Source of the DNA: Saccharina japonica
Taxonomy: Eukaryota > Sar > Phaeophyceae > Laminariales > Laminariaceae
NCBI GenBank assembly: GCA_008828725.1
Contig: MEHQ01002062.1
Span: forward strand, 88,602 to 152,601
DNA: 64,000 nucleotides
Direction of reading: 5' to 3'
Made by a program: the position numbers and the translations under genes. The notes under the pieces were generated by a model that saw nothing but the letters and a program-made list of their open reading frames with translations, had not been told where the DNA came from and ran no database searches. Positions within the stretch are counted from its first letter, which is position 1. The number at the start of each line of letters is the position of its first letter. Positions 25,121-36,772 of the stretch are shown here, piece by piece.

Positions 25121-25321
25121 GACGCATGCTATCTTAAGGTAGAGGTGCACCTATACCTCACAAAAAAAAACTGATTTCGGACGAACTTAAAAGTGCTACC
25201 CGATGAACAATACCATTGCCTTAAGTACACAAGACTGAACGTCCGACGGGTTTGGGTTAAGGAGCGCAACCCTTCAGAAACAAGTTCAGTCAAAAAGTAA
25301 CACCTCTATCGTAGCACTCGT
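25121..25321. mobile_element. Short family A element
   Basis: It begins GACGCATGCTATCTTAAGG and ends CCTCTATCGTAGCACTCGTC. It is shorter than full-length members because internal blocks are missing. Confidence 0.6.
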
Positions 25322-25763
25322 CCCGTGTGGTGCACAGGAACGTTCGCCCACTGGATACAGATACCTCCCGAAGACATTTATCTGTTTGCATAAGATTTCC
25401 CTGGGCAAGAATGTTTCCTGAGCAAGCAAGAACCTTCCCTGGGCGATGGCGGGGTGGTTTTAAAACTAGCTCTTACAGCGCATACAGCGCATACAAATCG
25501 TTGGCCGGGCTGTGCGAGCAACGTTGCCCGAAGTCATATTTCGGATTATATATTTATAGAGCTTCTTCTCGTGTGAAGACCTAAACAAATATGCCACCAC
25601 CCTTAAAAGGGCATTGCTCCCCTACCGTGGGAGGACTCTGGGGGCCCTCGTGTAACACGAGTCGTTAGTAATACCTAGCTATCTGCACGAACCCCCGCGC
25701 GAACGAAGCTGCCCATACGCTCGGTGCAAGCATGTGACACACTATTTGTTTTGCGAGATTGAG

Positions 25764-26023
25764 GACGCGTGCTACGATAGAGGTAGTCCCAGTGACACAT
25801 TTTGGCTGAAAATGTTTCTGAATGATCGGTCTCCTTAACCCAAAATCGTTCAACTTTCATTCTTGTGTTGCATTATGTTTCGCTGTATACTTAGGCCATG
25901 GGGTTGTTGTCCGGTAGCACTTTTATTAGTTCCATTCAAAATCCGTTTTTGGGTGAGGTATTGAGCTCTTTGAATGGCCACCCTCAGATAAAACCAGGGT
26001 GCATGTCTATCGTAGCATGCGTC
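25764..26023. mobile_element. Family A element with TGAG target duplication
   Basis: It begins GACGCGTGCTACGATAGAGG and ends GTCTATCGTAGCATGCGTC. TGAG repeats at 25760-25763 and 26024-26027. This is a good type copy for the family (260 bp). Confidence 0.8.
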
Positions 26024-26027
26024 TGAG

Positions 26028-27165
26028 TTTGGTTCTGTCAATATAAGAGACGAATGCGCTTGCGGCGTTGCTGCATATGCTCTCAAAAAACACGTTACAT
26101 ATGTCTCTTCTCCAATCAACGTCATATATCGACACGTGGAGCTTGAGGGTGCGAAGGATACCTTGCGATGCGCTTGGACGCTTGCCGCCCGACCTGACGC
26201 ACGAAAAACACCGCTGTGTGCAACGGCTATCTCCGAAACGTTTAGATTGTTTCATTCAGGGAAGGGGTTGACAAATATCACTATTATCCCGAGAAATACA
26301 ATGACCGTTTATACACTAACATTCACTGGAACGATCCTGATATTTGAGAGAGAACTGTTATTTCGTATCTGGTACACAGGTTGATGGGAGCCTGCTGCTG
26401 CTGTTTTGTCGCTCGATGTTTCCTAAAAATCCTACAAAACTGTTTTTTAATGAACGGACTCGCGCTCCGGTGCGAGTACCCCCCTCAAGTTAATAAAGAT
26501 GCTCCCAATAGTTGAACGCTTCCGGGCAAGCGATTAGTTTTAGGAGAAATGCAAGCTGAACCCGAATAAGACTGCCGTCCGTTGGCTAGGTATCCACGGA
26601 AAAACCCTGGAAACCGTACACATCAAGTCCGCAGATGGGTAGCCCCGGTTGAAGGCCCTCCCGTCGCTCAGGAATACGATTGCGTTCAAACGTGCAGCAC
26701 CCCGGGAAAAATGGATTATGTCTACATAGTGTGTTAGTAGTGTGGCTTCTCAACTAGGGACCTAGGCCATATTGCAGGGCATGCCCTGTCGTGTTGCTTT
26801 ACAAAAACATCGTTACAGACCTAGGCGATGGGGTTTCCCATCGGACGAAGCGTACATTTGTTTATACTACAAAACAGTTTTTGGGATTGAGGTATAGAGC
26901 CTTACAAAACCTTCAGCCGCACCTCTCTACCGTAGAACGCGTCTTATGGGAGAATTGCACGCCTATCGTAGCACCCATCCGTAATATAGCACGGCTCCAC
27001 GGCTCCACGGGGCAGTTTTACCACGAGATTACACGCCATATCACAAGTGTCCCCTTTCAACAGCGACTCTCCCGTATCCAACGATTCTTGCCTCTTAATG
27101 GACGGTGCAACTATGGTGCGGTGTCAATACAGTGCGGTGCCACTACACAGTGCGAGCCCACTACA
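26028..27165. other. Mostly unassigned sequence with family A fragments
   Basis: No gene recognised. The segment 26789-26942 resembles the right half of family A, ending CTCTCTACCGTAGAACGCGTC's pattern. The rest (26030-26760) matches nothing I can name. Confidence 0.4.
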
Positions 27166-27170
27166 GTACG

Positions 27171-28155
27171 GGCGCGTGGTACGATAGAGGTATACCTTTT
27201 TTTGGCTGAAACATTTTCTGAATAACCGGCCTCCTGAACCCGAAACCGTCTGGTTTTCACTATCTTGTTGCAATACTGTTCATTCTATACGTAGGTGGTG
27301 GTATTGTTCATGGGTCTGATCGGGTAGCACTTGTAATTTCGTCCAAAATGTTTTTTTGGGTGAGATGTAGAGCTCCTCAAGTGACCACCCGCAGGAAATA
27401 CATGGTGCACCTCTTACTTAAGGTAGCATGCGTCTACGGAGCAATGTCACAGTGAAGGGTGGGGCTGGTGCCTTGTTTGCAGAGCTCTTCAGATCTCGCC
27501 CGAAATATGTATGCCTTCGGAGACGTTGGGCCGCGCAACATCTAGTCGTATAACAAGTGTACTACTTGTTTAATTGTGTGATTGGAATAAGAGCTGCACA
27601 TTGTCAGATGGCAAGTGGGATTATATTAACATTAGAGGTAGAACATTTTGGCTGAAATATTTTCTGAATGATCAGGCTCCTTAGCCATATATAGTCGAAC
27701 TCCCCTATTATTCTTGTGTTACAACATTTTTTTCAGATGTGTAAACTCGGGCCATGGGATTGTTGTTCACCCCGCACGCACGTGAGCGCTTTCGCTTGCC
27801 TCCAAAAACTAATTATTGGGCGATTTAGTACTAGCATCTAGTGGAGCTCCTCAAGAATTGAGCCTCATAACACAACAAGGTGCACCTCTACCACAGCATG
27901 CGACGCGTGCTACGTTAAAGGGGTGTACCCCATTTTGTCTGAGGACGGCCACTTGGGGAGCGCTATACCTCACCCAAACATTGCTTTTGGAGAAAACTGG
28001 ATGTGCTACCCGACGCATAAGGCCATGACCCCAGTGTAAAAAGTAAAACTTTTGCAACGCAAGGAGTAAATTCCGGTGGTTTTGAGTTAAGAAGCCCCCG
28101 AAATTCATAAACCGTTTTTAAGCTAAAAAGTCCGACCTCTATCGTAGCACGCGTC
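27171..28155. mobile_element. Cluster of three family A elements
   Basis: Copies lie at about 27171-27434 (starting GCGCGTGGTACGATAGAGG), 27627-27902 (left end eroded, starting near TTAGAGGTAGAAC) and 27903-28155 (starting GACGCGTGCTACGTTAAAGG, ending CTCTATCGTAGCACGCGTC). The last two abut at GCGACGCG, consistent with insertion at or next to an existing terminus. Confidence 0.65.
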
Positions 28156-28210
28156 ATGCGTCACGGACGCGACGAGGATGACAGCTCTTTTGTAAATATC
28201 TCGTCGGGAT

Positions 28211-28712
28211 CTTCCCATAGACGCATGGTACCTTAAGGTAGAGGTGTATCATCGTCTTTCTGAGGGTGATTGGTCACTTGAGGAGCTCTGTACGTACTAA
28301 TAGTAAGTGAAAACATGATAGCTTGGAAGGAAATAAAAGTGCGACCCGATGAACAGAACCATGGCCTCACTATACAATGAAAGCTGTTTGCCACATAAGA
28401 ATGAAAAGACCGACGATTTGGGGTTAAGGGCCCGTATTAACGAAGAAGAAAAAAAAACAATTTGGAAAAAAAAAAAATCCGCTTTTCATTGGTCAACACA
28501 CGCACCAGCACCAAAGATTAGGATCTTGGGACATAATATTTGGTGCTGGTACGTGTGTTGACCAATGAAAAGCGAATTTGAAATTTATTTTTTCCAAATT
28601 GAATTTATGTTATACTCGTTAATTCGGGCCCTAAGGGGCACCATCATTCAAAAACAAAAATAAGACAAACATTGCCATTGCTAACATACACCTCTATTGT
28701 GTAGCACGCGTC
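28211..28712. mobile_element. Family A element interrupted by a foldback insertion
   Basis: The left end GACGCATGGTACCTTAAGG and the right end CTATTGTGTAGCACGCGTC bound a family A copy. Its line GGGTTAAGG is interrupted after 28428 and resumes after about 28630 with the expected CATCATTCA block. Confidence 0.7.
28424..28636. mobile_element. Foldback element with ~95-bp arms
   Basis: Arms run from TTAAGGGCCCGTATTAACGA (28424) inward through a poly-A stretch, then CGCTTTTCATTGGTCAACAC and CACCAGCACCAAA (to about 28515). They are inverted from 28539 to 28636 (ending TCGTTAATTCGGGCCCTAAGG's pattern). The loop is only about 23 bp. TAAGG lies on both sides and is the likely target duplication. The arms match closely, so the insertion looks recent. 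Confidence 0.75.
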
Positions 28713-28898
28713 CATGGAGTAGAGCCACCGCTCGCTCTGGGCGTGTACACGCTCGCCGTTGTTGAGATGATAAACGATTAGTTTCGAAAACCGTTCGATG
28801 GGTGGGTGTGTGGGTGTGTTGTTATCTTACCATCCGGGTGATACGATAGAGGTGCACACCCATACAGGAGCGTGTGCCCGGTTCAATGCATACATGTC

Positions 28899-29168
28899 GC
28901 ATGCAACGGTAGAGGGTGTACCATGAATATTCTGAAGGGCGGTCACTTGAGAAGCTCTATAACCCCACCCAAACAAACGAGTTTGGAGGAAACTAAAAGT
29001 GTTATGTACCCGACGAACAATCCCATTGCCTAAGTGCATGGCATCACAAGAATGAACTGCCGACGGGTTTGGGTTGAGGAGCCTTTAACCTCTAATAGCC
29101 CCGTCATTCAGAAACATTTTCAGCCAAAAAAAGGTATACCTTATACCTCTATCGTAGCACGCGTCACT
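28899..29168. mobile_element. Family A element
   Basis: It starts GTCGCATGCAACGGTAGAGG and ends ACCTCTATCGTAGCACGCGTC's inverse pattern. It contains GGAGGAAACTAAAAGTG and a GACGGGTTTGGGTTGAGGAG block. Confidence 0.6.
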
Positions 29169-31421
29169 CACGCAATGGTTGACACATTCTTCAGGCGTTG
29201 TTTCGTCGCCCTTAATCTGCTATGCCAGGGCATTGGTACGCTTCGAAAGACAGCTACGGACGTACGCAGTCTAAACCCATTGATTAAGACGATGAACCGC
29301 ATGAGAGCCGACAAAACGTCCAATAAATTCGCGACGGATGCAATCCGATAAAGTGGCGCCGTCTCAGATTAACCATTATTGTACCAGCTGCATTCAACGG
29401 ATTTCTGTCTGTGACGAAAACTTCAATTAACAATGATACGACCCGCCTGTTGGCCAGTCTTGAAGAGCTTCTCTGTTGATATTCATTCCTTGAAAAATCC
29501 ATCAACTTAGTCGAGTGTTATATATACCTGGTGCGTGTACTTCGGTATATTCGTGCGTCGTATGACATGTCTGATACTACAGTAGTATATATCGCTTCGA
29601 TCTGATCCCCTCGGCACAAACAAAGAGTACGGGGAATATGAAAGACCTACGACAACATCTAAGAACTGAACAGTATTCAGTATTCGAGATAACCCTACTA
29701 GTATGGGCGTTTGGGTGTTGAAGAGCGGTCCGTCTCAACCCTCGATGCCACTCCCATTTGTGTGTGTTCATCCTCGTTCTTTACGATCGAGTAGTAACTA
29801 CCAGGCTCCTAGTACATCACGAAACCTACACGAATACCACAAATAACATATAGAACAAAAATTCTACGCAGCTCGCAAAGTTGAGTATCTACTATTCAAT
29901 CGGTTGAACTCACAGCTGACGTATTTATAATAATTTTATTTTTATACGATAGATTCCCATTTTTCAGTGTTGCTCCTCCGTTATGCAGAATTACCGAAAC
30001 AAACAAACAGCCGTGGGATAGAGGCTTTCGTAGAAACTCAACTTTTTCAAGCTGCGTGTGTTACTTCGATCGCGCGTACTACTGTACGCCTTTAGTATAC
30101 GAAAAATGGCATTTTATACACCATTGGCGTTGGGATGACATTGGGCGTTGTAGGTCTTCAGCTGAAGAGCTCTGTTAGTACGGAATGTTATGGCCCAAAA
30201 CAATTGTCCATGTGTCGCATCGTGCGTCGCACGCGCATCGTGATCATCATGGAGGCGGCGCATTCTACGATTGATTGGTAAGGATGCACCTCCACTTGGT
30301 TTATGCTCCCTAATATCTCACGGTGAGCCGGCTCTATAGCCCATCTCAACAAAACTATGTTCACGACATAAAACTCACAAACTAAAACCAAGGCTAGCGA
30401 ACAAACTCCTCGGCCCAGGCTTGCTTAACTAACACGGTATTGGGTACAACAGCAGTGTCTTATTTTCTCCTCTACGGAGCCCCCTCAATCAGAACTGTTT
30501 CGGGCAAAACGTGCTGCATAGGTGTATATATACCTCTAATGTGTACCACTCATAGCACTCCTCTATCGTACAACGCGTATATCACGAGAGACCATGACAA
30601 ACGAATACTGCCAACGGTACACTGAAAAAACAACGATATTTACCTCTTTATACAAACAACGTATATATGACCCTGTTCACTATAATAAGGTCCTCCATAA
30701 CAATAATAGTTACGACATACATGTTTTATGCTTTTGCTAGACGCTTCACGCAAGAGTGCCTTTGTCACGAGCTATAGGCCGTAAATACCTGGTCCCCACA
30801 AACGGGTTAGCTCACCGACTTGTGGAGTCGTCCCAGCCTGCTGTGGGTCTGTGGTCCGGGTGCGTGTGTTTGTCGGCTTGGGCCTATTTGTAGTGGGAAT
30901 GAGAGCCGTGGGGGGGGGGGGGGGTGTAACGCGAAACAAATCCTGTGATTAAAACTTTAAACCACCGAGGGGATGGGGGGGGGGTAGTATGGTTCCACTC
31001 AATAGACGAGGAACTGACTGTCACTTTTTTTCTTCTTGATTATATTCTGCGGTACAAGCGGACGCAGTAGTTGGTTGGTGATTTGTTGAAGTGCTATCGT
31101 GCTGCATGTACGCTGCGAATCCATGGTCGCCAGGAAGTCTTGCTGAAACCTTCTCAGGCGAGGTCCCACAGCCCTTCGAGGCGTACGCGACGATGTTGTG
31201 CTGAGTAAGCATGTATGTGTGACTCTATTTATTTTTTACCGTTTGCTGTCGGCATTTGTTTTTTTTCTACGCGGTATACACGAGCGAAAAATAGATGTAA
31301 ATTGGTTGGTGTGCTATGAGGGAGCTGGATTCGATAGAGGTGCACTAGGTACGATCAATGGAGGTGCGCTACTAGCACCAGAAAATTCTGAGACTACCCA
31401 TTTGAAGAGTTCAATATAAAT
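29169..31421. other. Unassigned stretch with G runs and a low-copy repeat
   Basis: No gene recognised. The segment 29868-29930 (CTACGCAGCTCGCAAAG, then ATTCAATCGGTTGAACTC and CAGCTGACGTA) recurs inverted at about 47120-47195 in a VPS33 intron. G runs occur near 30909-30924 and 30973-30983. A degenerate foldback resembling family C ends lies near 30675-30710. Confidence 0.4.
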
Positions 31422-32617
31422 GACGCATGCTGCGATAGATGTGTGCACTAAGTAGAGGTGTACCCCGGCGAGTACTCGTCACAAACGGGTACTTGGGGAA
31501 AGTGAAACCCGACCCCGTCGCGGTTAACCCGGGTTTTCCGACGAAATCAAACGGGTTCAACGAGTACTCGGGTAAACCCGGGTACCCGGACAACCCGTTT
31601 TCGTATACGGTCACCAACGGGGGCCACACGCGGATGACCGTGCGTCCTACGATTTAATGTCGAAACCATAACTATAACCATTAAACAACGAACAGTAACA
31701 GAGCGCCGAGTATTCGATAATTCGTCCACCTGTAATTCCGTTGCGTAGTCGTACGCTGATACCCACACCGTATGTCCCTGAAACTGGGCACCTTAAGGTA
31801 GCGAAAGATAGATTGACAGTATGTGTGCCATAATAACAATAGGTGGCGTTCCTAAGTATCCATGCCGGGCAGATGTCGTACGTAGCTCGAAGAAAATAAA
31901 TGCATGCCTTCGTATGCATACATCTGCAGTAAACTCATAAAAAGGACATCGAAGACATCAACATAACGGACACGCGTATGGAAAATAGTAGTGGAAATTA
32001 TCTTGGAAAACCGTACTAAAAGCATCAATATTCTTGGAATATTCAGCTCTGAATAGTGATACCCGTGGGCCTCCCGTTCCTTGTCGATCTAAAAAGGTTT
32101 CTAGCGATACTGGAGGGGGGACATGCCAAACATACGGGTACCCGGGTACTCGAACCCGCCAAGTACCCGGGGTTTCTAGATATATTGTGAGGGGGGACAT
32201 GCCAAACGTACGGGTACCCGGGTACACGAACCCGCCGAGTGCCCGGGTTTTGGTCACCCCCAAAACCCGCGGGTTTCAAGTCAAACCCGAGCCCGTCACG
32301 GGCTTTACCCATCCGGGTTGTACCCACCGGGTACCCGGGTTTTACCCATCCGCGGTACACCTTTAGTGTGCACCATGTTTCTGCCTTCCAAGGGTGGTCA
32401 CTTATGACTTGAGGAGCTCTATACCTCACCGTAAAACTGAGTTTCAGGAAAAATAAAAATGCTTCATGTACCTGAATAACAATTCCATGGTCAAATGAAA
32501 CTTTCTGCAACTACTACAAGAAGAGTGATGTCCCGGCAATTTCGGGGCAAGGAGCGTCGTCACTAAGGAAACAGTTCAGTCACAAAGTGCTATTATACCT
32601 TTATCGTAGCACGTGTC
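31422..32617. mobile_element. Family A element carrying a GGGTACCC-word insertion
   Basis: The left terminus GACGCATGCTGCGATAGATG (31422) is separated from the rest of the family A body, which resumes at about 32372 with ACCATGTTTCTGCC and ends at 32617 with TTTATCGTAGCACGTGTC. The insert accounts for the missing continuity. Confidence 0.65.
31443..32371. mobile_element. Element built from CGGGTACCCG words with inverted ends
   Basis: The ends are inverted: GTGCACTAAGTAGAGGTGTACC's pattern on the left and GGTACACCTTTAGTGTGCAC on the right. A GTGCAC word lies at each border as possible target duplication. Inside, at 31475-31625 and 32120-32350, short words (ACCCGGGTACCCG, CGGGTACTCG, AACCCGCGGGTT) alternate in both orientations. 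The middle 31640-32030 lacks them. No gene found. Confidence 0.65.
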
Positions 32618-33112
32618 ACGGGATGCACCTGGAGTGACCTCGAGAAATCTGAAAGTGCAACGGGATGGACCATGCCTCGGCCGAATTATTTATCCAAAAC
32701 TCTCGGAAAACGCAAATAAATTATATATATATATTATATATATATCAGCGATGTGTAGCCCAATCAATGATGGTACTAAAATAGCAGGTGCAGTAGTTGA
32801 GCAAAGAAAGGGTGGTATTCATAGAGCGTAGTTGGTTGAGCATACTACGCAGGGAAGAAGAGTTTAATCAATGATATGGGTTGGTGTCGGATCAATTGTG
32901 TGTGTTTTTTGTTTCCCATTCTGCATGAATAATTCCCCAACACATTGGGTTTTGGTATTCGATCAAGTAATTGTGTCAGTTTTTGTTTCCATTCTGTATG
33001 ATGAATACAGAATGCCCTGAAAGTTGTCCGAACAGCGAAGGAAAATTAAATAATGATAGTTGAACGATACTGCTAAACTCCCTCCGTTGAGGAGTGTGTA
33101 ACTAAATCAGGA
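32618..33112. other. Unassigned stretch with TA array and short tandem duplication
   Basis: A TA microsatellite lies at 32716-32746. The segments 32881-32935 and 32950-33010 are diverged direct copies of each other (both with TCGATCAA-like and GTTTCCATTCTG words). No gene recognised. Confidence 0.5.
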
Positions 33113-33617
33113 CACGGGCTACGATAGAGGTAGTGCTTTCAAGCTGAAGCATTTTCGCAGTGAGGGATATACTTATTAACCCATAGTCGTCGGAACTTCG
33201 TTTTTTTTGTATAGCAATGCTTTTCATTTTATAGAGCAATCCCACGGTAGGAGTACCACGTTTAGGCTCCATATTTTCTGACCGGTTGTGCTTCTCACGT
33301 GAGTAACCACCGCGTACTATTATTATTTTACTGGTGTATTTATTTTTGGACTACCGCATTGGAAGGTTTGGTCGGATTGCGCGAACGAACGTTTCCGAAG
33401 TCATGTTTCGGGTGAGACATTAAGCTCCTCATGTGAGGACCTCAGAAATTTCTGCTGCACCCCTACCGTGGGATGACTCTATACTTATAAGCCATATCAT
33501 TGTTCATCGGGTGTAGCCCTTTTGTTTTCCTGCAAAAGTTGTGTTTGGGAAGAGGTATATAGAGCTCCTCAAATTACCACCCCCTCAGAAACGAAAGGGT
33601 CCACCTCTACCATCCCA
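33113..33617. mobile_element. Family A element interrupted by family B
   Basis: It starts ACACGGGCTACGATAGAGG. The body breaks at TTCATTTTAT (33232), resumes at ATACTTATAAGCC (33481) and ends near CCACCTCTACCATCCC. Removing the family B insert restores the usual family A line. Confidence 0.7.
33233..33480. mobile_element. Family B element nested in family A (AT duplication)
   Basis: 248 bp, starting AGAGCAATCCCACGGTAGG and ending CTACCGTGGGATGACTCT. AT lies on both sides. Internal palindromes CTCACGTGAG and CTCCTCATGTGAGGA are intact. Confidence 0.85.
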
Positions 33618-33635
33618 AGGGGCCATAACTGGATG

Positions 33636-33923
33636 GACGCGTGCTACGATAGAGGTACTGTACCTTTTTTGGGCTGAAATCAATTCTGAATGACGGGGCT
33701 CCTTAACTCAAACTCGTCGGAATTTAATTCTTGTGTGGCACTATTGTTCGTTTTAAACTCATCAAGGTCCATTAAGGTCGCGGAATTGTTCATCGGGTAT
33801 ATGATAGCACTTTTCTTTTCGTCCAAAATCAGTTTGTTTGGGTGACTTACTATTAAAGTAGAGTTCCTCAAGCGACCGCCCTCAGAAAGTGCATGGTGCA
33901 CCTTTACCTTACTAGCATGCGTC
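33636..33923. mobile_element. Family A element with GATG target duplication
   Basis: It starts GACGCGTGCTACGATAGAGG and ends CTTACTAGCATGCGTC. GATG repeats at 33632-33635 and 33924-33927. Confidence 0.75.
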
Positions 33924-34022
33924 GATGGGTAAACACGATAGAGGCACCGTACGAGTAGCACATTTTGGCGAAACCACCATCATGGTTGTGACGGATGGGC
34001 CCCTTCTGGACTGAGGAAATTT

Positions 34023-34548
34023 GACGTGTGCTACGATAGAGGTGCTGTGTACCTTTTTGACCAATCCCACGGTAGGGGTACCACTTTCAGGCTCAATGTC
34101 GTCTGACCAGTTGTGCTCCTCACGTGAGTATCCACCGGATACTGTAATTATTTTACTGGTATATTTGTTTTTGGACTACCGCATTGGAAGGTTTGGTCGG
34201 GTTGCGCGAACGAATGTTTCCGAAAAAAGTCAGTCATGTTTCGGGTGAGATATTGAGCTCCTCATGTGAGGAGCTCAGATTAATTTGCTGCTCCCCTACC
34301 GTGGGATGACTCTTTTGGCTTAAAAACGTTCTGAATGACGGGGGTCCTTGACTCAAACTCGCCGCAATTTCGTTCATGTGTTGCAGTGTTTTCGTTGAAT
34401 ACTTAGACCATGGATGGATGCGGATTGTTCAAGGGGTACGATAAATTTTAGTTTCTTCCTAAATCAGCTTGTGGTTGAAGTATAGAGCTTCCGTTAGGTA
34501 ACCACACCCGCAGAACAGTTAGGGTGCGCCTCGACCGTAGCATGCGCC
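34023..34548. mobile_element. Family A element interrupted by family B
   Basis: It starts GACGTGTGCTACGATAGAGG and ends CCTCGACCGTAGCATGCGCC. A family B copy interrupts it after GTACCTTTT. The host resumes as TTTGGCTTAAAAACGTTCTG, matching the normal GGCTGAAACGTTTTCTG line. Confidence 0.75.
34058..34313. mobile_element. Family B element nested in family A (TT duplication)
   Basis: 256 bp, starting TGACCAATCCCACGGTAGG and ending CTACCGTGGGATGACTCT. TT lies on both sides (34056-34057, 34314-34315). Confidence 0.8.
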
Positions 34549-35757
34549 ATTATCCAAAATCGTGACTTTTGTTTTTTGTTACGTACAACATTGTTTCCGA
34601 TGTTGCATTTACGTATAATCGATGGACTTGTTGATTCATCCGGTTAAATTATTATGATTTTATACCGTTTCTCTCAACGCCGTTGTTTCAGGGGTGATTC
34701 ACGAGTAGTACAGCTCAAGTGAGAAGCCATGGGGGAAAGTAGCAGGGGTGTGCGCGCGCACCCCTACCTTCACCCACAGATAGCGAAAACCAAAAAATGG
34801 CAACTTACGTACCTGGTAGGTGCTATCAGCCGTCTACGAGCAGCGCGAGCACCGAGAAGACGCGTACTGTACCTTTGTTTTGGCTGAAAACAATTTCTGA
34901 ACGCTCGAGCTCCTTATCCCACAATTGCCGGACTTTCATTCTGGTGTTGAAATTTTTTGAAGAGCATATCTACAGTGGATCATGATAATGTTCGTCGGGT
35001 ATATAGCACTTATGTTTTCCTCTAGAATCCATTGTGGTCGGTGAGATTTATGAAGCTCTTCAAGTGAGGAGCTCAGAAAAAAACAATAACATGGCGCACA
35101 CCTCTATCGTGGCATTCTTCGGCAGCACGGAAATAGTATAGGGGTCGTGTTGCGCCTGCGCAGCGTGCGGTTCCTTGCATTCCAACCATGGTAACTCGGA
35201 CGGTTCCTCGCATTTCAACAAGTGTATGCACCATCCCGCAATCACGCAGTGACGGACTGTTATTATTGATGTAAACCGGCGACAACCTCTTATATCGCCA
35301 GTTTTCCCAAGGCTGTTTACTTTAGTAGCATGCGGGTCGTCGGTTAGGTTACAAAATAATTTGAGCAAAACGAGTTGGCCCAATTATTAGGGTCGTAGCA
35401 CGCGGCGGCTGCGGAGAGAAGGCAGCTTGTTCTGTCTAGTTTTATTCGGTGTAAGAAGTAGAAGCTGTTGTTGTACCCCGACCAACGCACGCGGGCAGCA
35501 TGGTGACACTCCTTGTCCTCTCTCGCTAGGTACGGCTGTACACCCGATCGACGCAATTCACGGTATAATAGGGCGAGGACTTTCTTCGCCAGCGTGTTTC
35601 CATCTGACGGGGGAGTGATGCATGCTATACCTTGAGGTACGTAGGGATGCACCCTGTTGCAGAATTTCCTGGGGTTCCTTACTTGAGCCACCCAAAATAT
35701 AATCAAGGAGAAAAATAAAAGTTTACCGGATTAAGCAACTCCGATGGCCTAACTACA

Positions 35758-36272
35758 CGACCTACGATCGAGGTAGCACGTTTCGGCTGACTTTTTTTCT
35801 GGATGAAGAGCAATCCCACGGTAGGGGTACCACGTTTAGGCTCAATATTTTCTGACCGGATGTGCTCCTCACGTGAGTAACCACCTCGGATACATTTATT
35901 GTTTTACTGGTATATTTGTTTTTGGACTACCGCATTGGGAGGCTTGGTCGGCTTGCGCGAAGGAATGTTTCCGAAGTCATGTTTCGGGTGAGAAATTGAG
36001 CTCCTCATGTGAGGAGAGCTCAGAAAATTCTGCTGCTCCCTTACCGTGGGATGACTCTGAATGGGCTTCTTTTAACCACAAATCGTCTGGATTTCATTAT
36101 TATATTGTAGTGTGTTTCATCCGTTCACGTAGGCCATCCCATGGTGTTATTGTTCATCGGGTGCGCCTTTTGTTTTCGTTCAAGGTCAGTAGTTGGATGA
36201 GGTTCGGGGCTCCTCGCGTTACAACTCTCAGAAACAAACATGGTGCAACCTCTACCTTTTTACGATGCGTCC
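35758..36272. mobile_element. Family A element interrupted by family B
   Basis: It starts GACCTACGATCGAGGTAGC and ends CCTTTTTACGATGCGTC. The family B insert splits TTTCTGGATGA from GAATGGGCTTC, which together form the usual family A line. Confidence 0.7.
35807..36058. mobile_element. Family B element nested in family A (GA duplication)
   Basis: 252 bp, starting AGAGCAATCCCACGGTAGG and ending TTACCGTGGGATGACTCT. GA lies on both sides (35805-35806, 36059-36060). Confidence 0.85.
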
Positions 36273-36772
36273 AACTCAACAATGAATTTCCGACGATTTT
36301 GAGTGGAGAAGCCCTTCGTTGTTCAGAAAACATTTCAGTCAAAACGTGCCACCTCTATCGTATACTAAGTTACCGTAACGTATACGTAGACGAAATGAAA
36401 GTGCAACGCCATAGCCTAAGCATCCAACGAATGCTCACATAATATGGATAATATAGTAGTAATAATATGGTAAAACGCAAATGGTTTTGCAACGGCACAA
36501 GGCATACATACGTATTGGGCGTCTTATTGGGCAGTGCCTCATAAGGCTGAGAACGAAAATGGTACCCCCGCCATAGCATGTATGTATGTGCGTTGGTTCT
36601 TCTCAACCAGTATTGAACCACCCGACCTATGAATAGTAATATAGTTTTGTTTCAAATCGTTTTCGTTGATCCCCATTGAATCAGATTGCTCATCCGGCGA
36701 ACTAAATGTGTCTTATTCCTTCTTCATGAATCCGGTTTTTGTTTGGTGGTATGTGTCGTACCTGATTAAGCG

